DNA of 64,000 bases from Gammaproteobacteria bacterium (GTDB lineage Bacteria > Pseudomonadota > Gammaproteobacteria > Pseudomonadales > Pseudohongiellaceae), in assembly GCA_009922595.1 (NCBI GenBank), contig RFVC01000003.1:1-64000 (forward strand). The letters run 5' to 3'. Made by a program: the position numbers and the translations under genes. Position 1 is the stretch's first letter. Every line of letters begins with the position of its first letter. Of this stretch, positions 44,192 to 53,682 are shown piece by piece. The notes under the pieces are model-generated. The model was not told where the DNA came from. It saw only the letters and a program-made list of their open reading frames with translations, and searched no databases.

Positions 44192-45089
44192 GAGGCAAGC
44201 CCCTCAAATAAACATGCAGGCTAGCTGTGTGAAGAGTATAGGGTCTTCTGCTTGTATTAGACATGAGCGCCCTGAATGCAACATGTAACTTTCTTGCCAA
44301 ATTGACATAGGCTCGACCTGAGAATACGTCGTAAGCTTTTCTCTCAATTACCACCCCAATTTCCTTATATACAGTAGCAGCAACCTTTATTCCTGTTCGT
44401 GCTCGTGTGGGTAAAAATCCTAGCCCGGCATCGCCAGATTCGTAATAAAGATTTGCTAGTGAGAGCAAGCGCTGAACCGATTTCTTTATATTCTCTGTTT
44501 CTGTCGTTGTAGCTCTTGTCAAGCTCTCTGGCAAAATCTCGCCGACCCACTCGCCTGGTATATAACGCCTGCCCATTTCTGCATCTTCTTTCACGTCTCT
44601 GGCGATGTTTGTTAACTGCATTGCGATACCAAGATCAATCGCGTGAGGTCTCGCTTTAGGGTCTTTTACACCCAGAACATCACACATCAGGAGTCCCACT
44701 GTACCTGCCACTCGGTAGCAATAGCGCAAAAGTTCAGCCTCATTTTTTATTAGAGCTGGCGTTAGGTCGGATTCGATACCTTTAATTAGCTCTGATATCA
44801 CGCTAGTTTGCATCTGGTAAAGTTTGGCTAGCTCAATAAAGTCCTGGACAACAGAAATTTGGCTGTAGCCAAGTTCCAGATTTTGCTTTAAATGGTCAAG
44901 CTTTTTTTGTGCCAGAAGTATATCTGACTCTTTGTCCACGAGGTCATCAACAAAGCGACAAAAGCGGTATAGACGAGCACAGTCCTCGAGCTGTTTTTTA
45001 TTAAGAAAGCGACCTGCGAACCTGAAGGATTTACCATGAAAAGCTAATACATTTACGGCAGGTTCAATAGATTTGGCTTTGTAGCTCAT
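44169..45089 (-). CDS. crtB: Phytoene synthase
   Basis: 306 residues from ATG 45089, favoured over ATG 45095 because AAGG then sits eight bases upstream. The two Asp-rich sites of squalene/phytoene synthases are present: RFVDDLVDKESD near residue 50 and LTNIARDVKEDAEMGRRYIP near 165. It condenses two GGPP into phytoene. The gene is third in the operon, 18 nt after crtI. Confidence 0.96.
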   Translation of the reverse strand: MSYKAKSIEPAVNVLAFHGKSFRFAGRFLNKKQLEDCARLYRFCRFVDDLVDKESDILLAQKKLDHLKQNLELGYSQISVVQDFIELAKLYQMQTSVISELIKGIESDLTPALIKNEAELLRYCYRVAGTVGLLMCDVLGVKDPKARPHAIDLGIAMQLTNIARDVKEDAEMGRRYIPGEWVGEILPESLTRATTTETENIKKSVQRLLSLANLYYESGDAGLGFLPTRARTGIKVAATVYKEIGVVIERKAYDVFSGRAYVNLARKLHVAFRALMSNTSRRPYTLHTASLHVYLRGLPHANNSTE

Positions 45090-45107
45090 TACCATGGCCT
45101 TGCTTTT

Positions 45108-46604
45108 CTATGCAGCGGTATAAGCTGGGTTATTGACGACTTTTGGAACTAGCCGGTCCAAAACTTTTGCAGAGCTTATAACCCCAGGAAGACCGGCACC
45201 TGGGTGAGTTCCAGCACCTACAAGATATAAATTTTTTGGACCTTCCGCTTTGTTATGAAAGCGGAACCATGCTGATTGAGTAAATAAGGGAGCCACGGAG
45301 AATCCTGCTCCACCCTCGCTGAGGTAGTCTTTTTTGAAGTCCTCTGGAGTCATATAAAAATCGGCAAGTATGTGCTGTTTTAGATCAGGCAGCAAATGCT
45401 CACTGAGTGACTCAATGATTTTTTTCTTCAACAGAGGGGCTTGGGTTTCCCAATTAATGCTTGCATTAAGATTAGGGACTGGGGCTAGCACGTAGAATGA
45501 ATCACAGCCATCTGGTGCGAAGCTAGAATCTGTCGCTGTTGGTCTATGCAGATAAAGTGAGAAGTCTTCTGGTAAAGATTTACTGTTGAAAATCTCATAC
45601 AGTAGTTCTTTATATCTTTTGCCTAACCAGATTGTATGGTGGGCAATATCCGGATATTTCTTATTAGTCCCAAAAAATAGAACAAAAAGTCCCATCGATA
45701 GAGCACTATGCTGCGATTTAAATTTAGCTATACTAGTCTGCTCAGAAGAGTCTAGCATGTGACGATATAAATATTTTGGATCAACGTTCGCCACTACTAG
45801 GTCTGCATTAATCTTGGTGCCATTTTCAAGCTGAACTCCAACAGCTTTTTTATTGTCAACTAGTATCTTGTCGACGGTTGTATTGAGTTTTATATCTATA
45901 TTCAGCTCTTCCATCAACTTTCTATAAGCATCAACTAAAGCACCGGTTCCTCCCATAGCGAAGTGGATACCCCAACGTCTTTCAAGGAAGTGAATTAAGC
46001 CATATATACTTGTTGTATCGAATGGATTTCCGCCGACTAATAGAGGTTGCACAGAAAACGCCTGTCTTAGCTTGGGGTCTCGCAGGTACGCGCATACCAT
46101 TTGCCAAACTGTACGGTAGCACTTTAGTCTCACCAGTGTTGGAATCTGAGCCAGCATTGTGGCTAATTTATGGAAAGGTTTATCAGATAGCTTCGTAAAA
46201 CCAACGTCAAAGATTTTTTCCGAGTGAGCTACAAGTTGCCTGTACCCCTCAACGTCGGCTGGATTAAATCGTGCTATTTCCTTTTCGGTGTCTTCAATTT
46301 CACCACCGTAATCAAATGTATCTCCATCAGAAAACTGAAACCTATACCATGGGTCGAGCTGACGAAACTCTACATAGTCTTCCCGACGACGACCGTGTAA
46401 TTCAAATAACTCATCAAAAAGGAATGGCGCAGTAATTACCGTCGGGCCAGCATCAAATTTAAATCCATCTCTTTCGAATACTTGAGCCCTGCCTCCCAGT
46501 TTTGGACATCGATCTAAAACCTGTACTTCATAACCTTTGGCGCGAAGCCGTATTGCAGAGGCTATACCGCCAAAGCCGCCGCCCACAACTAGAGCTCGAT
46601 TCAC
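45108..46604 (-). CDS. crtI: Phytoene desaturase
   Basis: 498 residues. The FAD-binding N-terminus RALVVGGGFGGIASAIRLRAKGYEVQVLD and the C-terminal LYLVGAGTHPGAGLPGVISSAK are the CrtI signatures; DPWYRFQFSDGD and PLLVGGNPFDTTSIYGLIH lie between. It introduces four double bases into phytoene to make lycopene. Its ATG overlaps the crtE stop by four bases. Confidence 0.96.
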   Translation of the reverse strand: MNRALVVGGGFGGIASAIRLRAKGYEVQVLDRCPKLGGRAQVFERDGFKFDAGPTVITAPFLFDELFELHGRRREDYVEFRQLDPWYRFQFSDGDTFDYGGEIEDTEKEIARFNPADVEGYRQLVAHSEKIFDVGFTKLSDKPFHKLATMLAQIPTLVRLKCYRTVWQMVCAYLRDPKLRQAFSVQPLLVGGNPFDTTSIYGLIHFLERRWGIHFAMGGTGALVDAYRKLMEELNIDIKLNTTVDKILVDNKKAVGVQLENGTKINADLVVANVDPKYLYRHMLDSSEQTSIAKFKSQHSALSMGLFVLFFGTNKKYPDIAHHTIWLGKRYKELLYEIFNSKSLPEDFSLYLHRPTATDSSFAPDGCDSFYVLAPVPNLNASINWETQAPLLKKKIIESLSEHLLPDLKQHILADFYMTPEDFKKDYLSEGGAGFSVAPLFTQSAWFRFHNKAEGPKNLYLVGAGTHPGAGLPGVISSAKVLDRLVPKVVNNPAYTAA

Positions 46605-47458
46605 GCGGCTTCTCTATTAAGTTCACTTAATAGTTTTGAGCATTTCTCTCTTAGGAGCGACCCACAGCCATTCGGCAAAGCGGCAGCATTGGTTGCTGCA
46701 TCATTTAAAAAGTATAGGGCTAAGTCTTCAGCGGTCTCCTTTGTTGAAGTTCTGTCAGACAAAACAGATAAGTTCGACAGCTTTCCGTTATTTTTATCTT
46801 GATCAAAATCATGAAGATCATCGAATATTTGATAACCGATGCCAAAGGAAGCGCCGGCTTGCCTTGCAACATCCAGAAATTCTCCTTGGCCTGCTACCAC
46901 AAGCGGAAGCTCTAGGCTAAGAGAGAAAAAAGGTCCGGATTTTTCTTTTGCTATAAGGATCGCATCATCTATAGATAGATTTTGATCAATATTGAGATCA
47001 TTTGTCTGGCCTTGAAGTGTTACCGCTATTGCCCTTTTCATTGTGGATATAAGATTGTTTGCAGAATTTGGTGCTGCAGAAGCGGCCAGTGCAAAAGCGT
47101 TTGCGATGAGCAGGTCAGTAGTATTGATAGCAATATCTGAGCCAAATTTCTTCCATACAGAAAGCTGCCCCCTTCTGAATTCGTCTTGATCTTGAAAGTC
47201 ATCTTGAATTAACGAGGCGTTATGAAGTGTCTCAACTGCGGCAGATAGATATATAGCGACCTTAGAGTTCAGGCCGAGGGCAAGGCTAGCTGATATGCAC
47301 AGTGAACCCCTGGCCTCTGAGCCTGAGGCCGAGTAATGGTACTCGATAACCTGCCTCAACCTGGAGGTTGGGGAGAGCTCTTCAAGAAGTGTGCTCTGTG
47401 CTAAATCGCGGCTATCTTTCAGTAAGTGTTTGAAATCAGGCATTTTTTTATTTTTCAT
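46601..47458 (-). CDS. crtE: Geranylgeranyl diphosphate synthase
   Basis: 285 residues. The first Asp-rich motif is LIQDDFQDQDEFRRG near residue 90 (DDxxxxD spacing), and the second is YQIFDDLHDFDQD near 205. TLHNASLIQ precedes the first motif as in prenyltransferases. It makes GGPP from FPP or DMAPP plus IPP. It is the first gene of the crt operon; AGGGCGAG is its ribosome-binding site and its promoter must lie in the AT-rich 301-bp gap shared with proteorhodopsin. Confidence 0.93.
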   Translation of the reverse strand: MKNKKMPDFKHLLKDSRDLAQSTLLEELSPTSRLRQVIEYHYSASGSEARGSLCISASLALGLNSKVAIYLSAAVETLHNASLIQDDFQDQDEFRRGQLSVWKKFGSDIAINTTDLLIANAFALAASAAPNSANNLISTMKRAIAVTLQGQTNDLNIDQNLSIDDAILIAKEKSGPFFSLSLELPLVVAGQGEFLDVARQAGASFGIGYQIFDDLHDFDQDKNNGKLSNLSVLSDRTSTKETAEDLALYFLNDAATNAAALPNGCGSLLREKCSKLLSELNREAA

Positions 47459-47642
47459 AAGCTCGCCCTAGCTTTATAACACTATAATTTGTCCCGACAA
47501 ACTACCTTTTCGTAATAATTAGTTATTATTGGCAATATTACTGAATAGTAAGGATTTAATTAAGCAAAGTTTATTATTATGTATTTCGGTACGTTCAGCG
47601 GTTGATTTAAGATCATTTTTAATTGATTATTATTTTATATTC

Positions 47643-47670
47643 TACATATAAAACTTACATTTTATATGTA
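47643..47670. promoter_or_regulatory. Perfect 11-bp inverted repeat in crtE/proteorhodopsin gap
   Basis: TACATATAAAA, spacer CTTACA, TTTTATATGTA. It lies about 90 bp before the rhodopsin ATG and 185 bp before the crtE ATG, in the 301-bp intergenic stretch that is otherwise AT-rich and without a gene. A dimeric regulator site controlling both directions is plausible; it lacks a T run of its own to act as a terminator. Confidence 0.5.
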
Positions 47671-47691
47671 TTATATTTTGATCTGTTTCTA

Positions 47692-47714
47692 CAACCATGG
47701 CGTAACAATGGTTG
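47692..47714. promoter_or_regulatory. Second inverted repeat upstream of proteorhodopsin
   Basis: CAACCAT, nine-base spacer, ATGGTTG, followed at 47716 by TATATA, a possible -10 element. Position close to the start suggests an operator or mRNA leader hairpin. Confidence 0.4.
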
Positions 47715-47759
47715 CTATATAAAAAAAATTGCATTTTTACCTACATAGGGGGGGACAAA

Positions 47760-48530
47760 ATGAAGAAATACCTAATTGCATGCTTTTCAATAGCTGGCCT
47801 GTTTGCGGGCCAAACAGCACTGGCAGCCTCTGGCGATACTACAATGCTCCAATCAGGAGATTTTGTAGGCTATTCGTTTTGGCTGATCTCAATGGCACTT
47901 GCAGCTTCAACTGTATTTTTCTTAATGGAATCACTTCGCATCGGCGGTAAGTGGGCTACCTCACTTACAGTTAGTGCTCTTGTAACATTCATTGCAGCGT
48001 TTCACTACTTCTACATGAGAGAAGTATGGGTCAGCACAGGCAACACCCCTACTGATTTTCGCTACATTGACTGGCTACTAACAGTTCCATTGCTGATGAT
48101 TGAGTTTTACCTCATTCTTTCAGCCATCACAAAAGTATCGGGAAGCGTTTTCTGGAAACTTTTAATCGGTACACTCGTGATGTTAGTTCCAGGCTACATG
48201 GGTGAGGCTGGCTACTTAAATGCAACTGTTGGTTTCGTAATTGGAATGATTGGTTGGGCTTACATTCTATTCGAAATATTTGCCGGTGAGGCAAGTCGTG
48301 TTGCAGCCAACGAAGCAACTCCGGCTGTACAGAAATCGTACAACCTGATGAAATGGACAGTTACAATAGGATGGGCTATCTATCCTATAGGTTACTTCCT
48401 GGGTTATCTAGCGGGCGGCACAGACATGGGCACCCTAAACATAGTTTATAACTTGGCTGACGTACTAAATAAGATCGCTTTTGGTCTCTTCATTTGGTAT
48501 GCAGCTAACGAAGATACATCTGGTAGCTAG
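47760..48530 (+). CDS. Proteorhodopsin, green-absorbing proton-pump type
   Basis: 256 residues, seven helices after a cleavable-looking signal (ending LAAS). Key residues by alignment to green proteorhodopsin: His82 (H75), Arg101 (R94), proton acceptor Asp104 (D97), Thr108 (T101), tuning position Leu112 (L105, green), proton donor Glu115 (E108) and the retinal lysine Lys238 (K231) in ADVLNKIAFG. The DTE motif predicts outward proton pumping driven by light. ATG 47760 follows an extended AGGGGGGGG ribosome-binding site. It is divergent from the six-gene retinal operon and ends at a clear terminator. Confidence 0.97.
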   Translation: MKKYLIACFSIAGLFAGQTALAASGDTTMLQSGDFVGYSFWLISMALAASTVFFLMESLRIGGKWATSLTVSALVTFIAAFHYFYMREVWVSTGNTPTDFRYIDWLLTVPLLMIEFYLILSAITKVSGSVFWKLLIGTLVMLVPGYMGEAGYLNATVGFVIGMIGWAYILFEIFAGEASRVAANEATPAVQKSYNLMKWTVTIGWAIYPIGYFLGYLAGGTDMGTLNIVYNLADVLNKIAFGLFIWYAANEDTSGS

Positions 48531-48561
48531 TGTCTAATTAGATTTAGATACAATTCCTTAA

Positions 48562-48593
48562 AAAACTCCGCTAATTTGGCGGAGTTTTTTTTT
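48562..48593 (+). terminator. Rho-independent terminator of proteorhodopsin
   Basis: ACTCCGC, loop TAATTTG, GCGGAGT followed by nine Ts, about 35 nt after the stop codon. Confidence 0.92.
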
Positions 48594-48606
48594 GCACAAT
48601 TTAGAG

Positions 48607-48795
48607 TGGGGATGCGCCCACCAGGCAGTCATGAAGTCTATGGTTTAACTCGGACTTACGGTCAGAACATTAGAATATTGGCGAGCATAACCCTCTACAC
48701 CTAACGATTTCACCTAGAAACACGACGAAGGGGCTGACATTGTAATGCCATTCGGCGTTGTGCAGTTCCTTAATGAAAATGGCATCTGCCTAAAG
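48607..48795 (-). pseudogene. guaA: Decayed fragment of guaA 3' region
   Basis: The stretch aligns with the intact guaA at 50640-50830 in the same direction: both share GATGCGCCCACC, CATGAAGTCTATGGTTT, TCGGCGTT and AATGAAAAT blocks. Read in pieces on the minus strand it still spells ADAIFIKELHNAEW (intact [14 protein letters not shown]), FVVFL and IDFMTAWWAH (intact [10 protein letters not shown]), but with shifts and stops between. The fragment starts 14 nt after the proteorhodopsin terminator and lacks the last ~110 nt of the gene, so the rhodopsin locus seems to abut or truncate it. This explains most of the 352-bp gap between proteorhodopsin and the DUF6152 gene. Confidence 0.8.
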
Positions 48796-48839
48796 TGTTT
48801 TGCGGACATGAAGGTAAAGATCTATTTCCAGACATCAGG

Positions 48840-48857
48840 GATGGTTCTAGAACCATC
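48840..48857. repeat. Perfect 18-bp palindrome
   Basis: GATGGTTCTAGAACCATC equals its own reverse complement. It lies 26 bp beyond the DUF6152 stop, with no T run, so a protein-binding site or weak terminator are both possible. Confidence 0.6.
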
Positions 48858-48882
48858 ATAGGAGGATACTTTATGATGTTTC

Positions 48883-49245
48883 CTACCAACGCCCAATAAT
48901 GTTGCCGTCTGGAAATCTGGCACCTACGAATAACCCGCCGGGCGAGCCGTCTTTCATGGGCCTGGTTCTGATCACCACTTCGGCACCAGGAGGGAACGTG
49001 GACGGCCGGATTCCCTGTCGCCCTAGGTTGTTGGGACTGCCCCATTCAATACTCCACTCAACCAGCTCGCCACCCTCAACAGGCACATTGATCTGAATCC
49101 AGGAGTGGGGATTCGTGAACTGGAATTCAACAACTTTACCGGCCAGTTCGACAGTCTCTACTTCTTCAAACATGGCGTTGGAATGATGCGCCAATACCTG
49201 GTGAGCCGAGATTAGGATGGCAATTGAAAATACTAGTTGTTTCAT
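48883..49245 (-). CDS. DUF6152 family secreted protein
   Basis: 120 residues with a signal peptide (MKQLVFSIAILISAHQVLA). The mature N-terminus HHSNAMFEEVETVELAGKVVEFQFTNPHSWIQI, followed by EWSIEWGSPNNLGRQGI and PPGAEVVIRTRPMKDGSPGGLFVG, is the canonical DUF6152 pattern. The fold is probably a small beta barrel; function is unknown. It follows the secreted protein at 49298 by 52 nt, mirroring the arrangement at 13808-15753. Confidence 0.85.
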   Translation of the reverse strand: MKQLVFSIAILISAHQVLAHHSNAMFEEVETVELAGKVVEFQFTNPHSWIQINVPVEGGELVEWSIEWGSPNNLGRQGIRPSTFPPGAEVVIRTRPMKDGSPGGLFVGARFPDGNIIGRW

Positions 49246-49297
49246 TTTAGATCGCCTCTTGATGCCTTTATGTTATTTATTTAGAAATGCGTCCTGC

Positions 49298-50107
49298 TCA
49301 ACGGCCCGGGGCCAGATCTATGATCTGCCCATCAGGACCGATTGTATAAGTCCAGCCGGTATTAGGATCGATAGGATTACGATTGTTTTCGTTGCAGGCA
49401 TAATCGTAGACCCAGGTCGATTCAGGTGTTTTTCTGAATTGCTTGGTCACCACCCAGGGTGCTGTCAGCGCCTTTTCATCGAAAATTGTCATTTCCGCGA
49501 TCATGAAACCGTCATTATTAATACCCATACGTGTAGTGATCTCGGCCGCATCACTGAGCATCAGGCCGGTACGGTCAAGAATGGTGCCCCCGCTCTCTGA
49601 GCTATGCAGGCTGAGTGTTTGAAAGACCAGAATTTCACCCTCCCAGCGACCAACTGAAACACCTGTGTGGGTGGGCCAGCGGTCTTCCGGTGCCGGAAGG
49701 CTTCGGCCATCGGTATAGACACGCATTATATTCGGACCGTTTTCTGCGATGATCCAGACCGCCGCATCTGTTACAGCGAACTCATAAACATCTGGCAAAT
49801 TCATTATGCGGGGAAATCCGGTTGGGATGCCGCAATATGAATTGGGGTCTGGAAAGATGCCCTCATCTCGCAGTTGCAGATTTGCTTGGTATCTAGCTTC
49901 CCATTCAGCATTATAAGGAGGGTGTTCGCGAACTCCGGGGCTTGTAGATCCGCCTTCACCGGTCTTGGTTGCCTGATCGAAGATGGTTCCACCCATCATA
50001 GCCCATACCCCGCTCCAGTCAGGCAACTCCTGAGCACATATTACTGGCGAAACTAAGCAACTTACTCCTAGAACAAGAGAGACAAGATTCAGCTTTATTT
50101 TTCCCAT
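49298..50107 (-). CDS. Secreted protein of unknown function, partner of DUF6152
   Basis: 269 residues with a signal peptide (ending ICAQ). PDWSGVWAMMG starts the mature part. The region GIPTGFPRIMNLPDVYEF, then NIMRVYTDGRSLP, VSVGRWEGEILVFQT and LTAPWVVTKQFRK shares the TDGR / G-x-W-E-G-x-x-LV / PW-V-x-x-x pattern with the proteins at 8179 and 14350. No catalytic residues are recognised. It is first in a two-gene unit with DUF6152 inside the apparent insertion region between tadA and guaA. Confidence 0.75.
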   Translation of the reverse strand: MGKIKLNLVSLVLGVSCLVSPVICAQELPDWSGVWAMMGGTIFDQATKTGEGGSTSPGVREHPPYNAEWEARYQANLQLRDEGIFPDPNSYCGIPTGFPRIMNLPDVYEFAVTDAAVWIIAENGPNIMRVYTDGRSLPAPEDRWPTHTGVSVGRWEGEILVFQTLSLHSSESGGTILDRTGLMLSDAAEITTRMGINNDGFMIAEMTIFDEKALTAPWVVTKQFRKTPESTWVYDYACNENNRNPIDPNTGWTYTIGPDGQIIDLAPGR

Positions 50108-50392
50108 GACCTTAGACCTCTGCAGATTTTTGACTTTTTGCTGTTTTTCAACCAGTGTTTATTGCAGGATTTCTCCTAGAGATCGATTTATAGCACTCTG
50201 ATTTGCCGGGAGTAAAGGGGGCATTCGCTGCTTTGCTGTATCCTGAAGTTATTCAGAGTTCTGAGGGGAGCCAAAACTTTGAATGCAAGCTGAATGTTAA
50301 GAATGGAGGATTCTGATTTATAGGATTTTTAAAAGCTTTGTGTTTCTGGTAATGAATTAAGATATTGATCTTATTTATTTTTAACCAAACTC

Positions 50393-50405
50393 ATTCCCAC
50401 TCAAT
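50393..50405 (-). repeat. 13-bp copy of the guaA 3' terminus (possible attachment site)
   Basis: On the minus strand ATTGAGTGGGAAT, followed by GA, repeats the last codons of guaA (Ile-Glu-Trp-Glu and stop), which occur at 50528-50540, 135 bp away in the same direction. Integrative elements that target the guaA 3' end are known and regenerate such a copy. No integrase gene is visible in the window. This copy and the ACTTAGTAAC repeats are the only distinct structures seen in the gene-free 50108-50525. Confidence 0.55.
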
Positions 50406-50449
50406 CGTCTATTGGATGCAACTACATGATTTCATTCAGTAAAATATTC

Positions 50450-50480
50450 ACTTAGTAACAACTTAGTAACTGCTACTAAG
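50450..50480. repeat. Clustered ACTTAGTAAC repeats between the guaA-end copies
   Basis: ACTTAGTAAC occurs at 50450-50459 and again at 50461-50470; CTTAGTA (50462-50468) also forms an inverted repeat with TACTAAG (50474-50480). Such clusters next to a recombination core resemble integrase arm sites, but may have another role. Confidence 0.5.
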
Positions 50481-50525
50481 GCACAGAAAACACTGAAAAA
50501 TACCTAAGTAATTGATTTTATTCAT

Positions 50526-52103
50526 CTATTCCCACTCAATAGTGGCTGGCGGTTTGCTACTAATGTCATAAGTCACACGACTGACATCCCTGATTTCATT
50601 GATAATGCGGTTTGAGATTACTTCGAGTAATTCATATGGGAGATGCGCCCACCGAGCCGTCATGAAGTCTATGGTTTCAACGGCACGCACGGCCAAGACA
50701 TAGGAGTAACGGCGGGCATCACCCACTACCCCTACCGATTTTACCGGCAGAAATACTACAAAGGCCTGGCTGACTTTCTGATACCAGTCGGCGTTATGCA
50801 ATTCGTCGATGAAAATTGCGTCCGCCTGACGAAGGATGTCGCAGTATTCCTTTTTTACCTCGCCAAGCACACGTACTCCAAGCCCAGGCCCCGGGAATGG
50901 ATGGCGATAAATCATTTCATGAGGAAGCCCCAACTCGATACCGATATTGCGGACTTCATCCTTAAAAAGCTCCCGCAGTGGTTCAACAAGGCCCATGTTC
51001 ATATCTTCAGGTAGTCCGCCCACGTTATGGTGAGATTTGATCACATGTGCAGTACCATGCTTGGAACCAGCCGACTCAATTACGTCAGGATAAATCGTTC
51101 CCTGGGCTAACCACTTAACATCACCCAGTTTTGTGGCTTCCTCATCAAAGACCTCGATAAAGGTATTACCAATAATCTTGCGCTTGGACTCTGGATCTTC
51201 AACACCTGCCAGCTTGCCGAGAAAGACATCTTCGGCATCAACCCTGATCACGCGCACGCCCATGTTCCTGGAAAAGGTTTCCATTACCTGGTCTCCCTCG
51301 TGCAGTCGCAGCAGACCGTTATCAACAAACACACAGGTAAGCTGGTCGCCGATAGCCCTGTGAAGCAGCGCGGCAACGACGGATGAATCTACACCGCCGG
51401 AGAGTCCAAGCAGCACCTGGTCGCTGCCCACCTTCTCCTGGATCGTACTGATTGCATTATCGATAATATTAGCCGGCGTCCATAGTCGACCGCAGCCACA
51501 CAGCTCATGGACAAAACGGTTAAGAATCTGTTGGCCGGATTTTGTATGGGTCACTTCCGGGTGAAACTGCAAACCGTAAATCTTTTTTTCCTCGCAGGCC
51601 ATGGCGGCAATGGGTGCACTGTCAGAGGAAGCAATCACATCAAAGCCCCCAGGAACTGCTGTCACCTTGTCGCCATGACTCATCCAGACATCATGATTAA
51701 AGATATTACCTTCCTGGACAGAATCCTCGAGGTCGCTTAAGAGCGGGCTACCGGTGGGAATGGCGATGCTGGCATAGCCGAATTCCGATTTATTTGAGCC
51801 TTCCACTTTACCGCCGAGCTGCTCGGCAATGGTTTGCATGCCGTAGCAGATGCCAAGTACAGGTAGGTCGGCGCTGAGAATGTAATCCGGCACACGGGGG
51901 GAGTCTTCAAGGTGAGCTGATTCCGGACTACCAGAGAGTATAACCCCTCTCGGTTGAAACTCCTGAAATGCTGATTCAGGAAAATCGTAATGGTGAATCT
52001 CGCAATAGACTCCCGCCTCGCGAACGCGACGTGCAATCAGTTGAGTATACTGGGATCCAAAATCCAGGATCAGGATTTTGTGGTCATGAATATTCTGAGA
52101 CAT
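50526..52103 (-). CDS. guaA: GMP synthase (glutamine-hydrolysing)
   Basis: 525 residues, full length. The class I glutaminase has GICYGMQT with nucleophile Cys86 and LQFHPEVTH near residue 178. The ATP pyrophosphatase loop is [17 protein letters not shown] near 232. The C-terminal dimerisation domain ends PPATIEWE. It aminates XMP to GMP. It follows guaB by 44 nt in the usual guaBA arrangement. Its 3' end is bordered by a short copy of itself and, 1.9 kb on, by a decayed fragment. Confidence 0.98.
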   Translation of the reverse strand: MSQNIHDHKILILDFGSQYTQLIARRVREAGVYCEIHHYDFPESAFQEFQPRGVILSGSPESAHLEDSPRVPDYILSADLPVLGICYGMQTIAEQLGGKVEGSNKSEFGYASIAIPTGSPLLSDLEDSVQEGNIFNHDVWMSHGDKVTAVPGGFDVIASSDSAPIAAMACEEKKIYGLQFHPEVTHTKSGQQILNRFVHELCGCGRLWTPANIIDNAISTIQEKVGSDQVLLGLSGGVDSSVVAALLHRAIGDQLTCVFVDNGLLRLHEGDQVMETFSRNMGVRVIRVDAEDVFLGKLAGVEDPESKRKIIGNTFIEVFDEEATKLGDVKWLAQGTIYPDVIESAGSKHGTAHVIKSHHNVGGLPEDMNMGLVEPLRELFKDEVRNIGIELGLPHEMIYRHPFPGPGLGVRVLGEVKKEYCDILRQADAIFIDELHNADWYQKVSQAFVVFLPVKSVGVVGDARRYSYVLAVRAVETIDFMTARWAHLPYELLEVISNRIINEIRDVSRVTYDISSKPPATIEWE

Positions 52104-52147
52104 GCAGCCTGCTTGGCGTTTCTCTTAAAAGCCTGTGAACTTGTTGA

Positions 52148-53568
<1,421 letters not shown>

Positions 53569-53682
53569 ATAAATACCTGAAATCCCGTTAAGGGAAATCG
53601 ATTCATTATACTCTATGAGGGTTTTTCAGGTAAACGCCTGAAGAACCTCAAATACTCTTGATTTGGGTGCTGCTCGCCCTTT

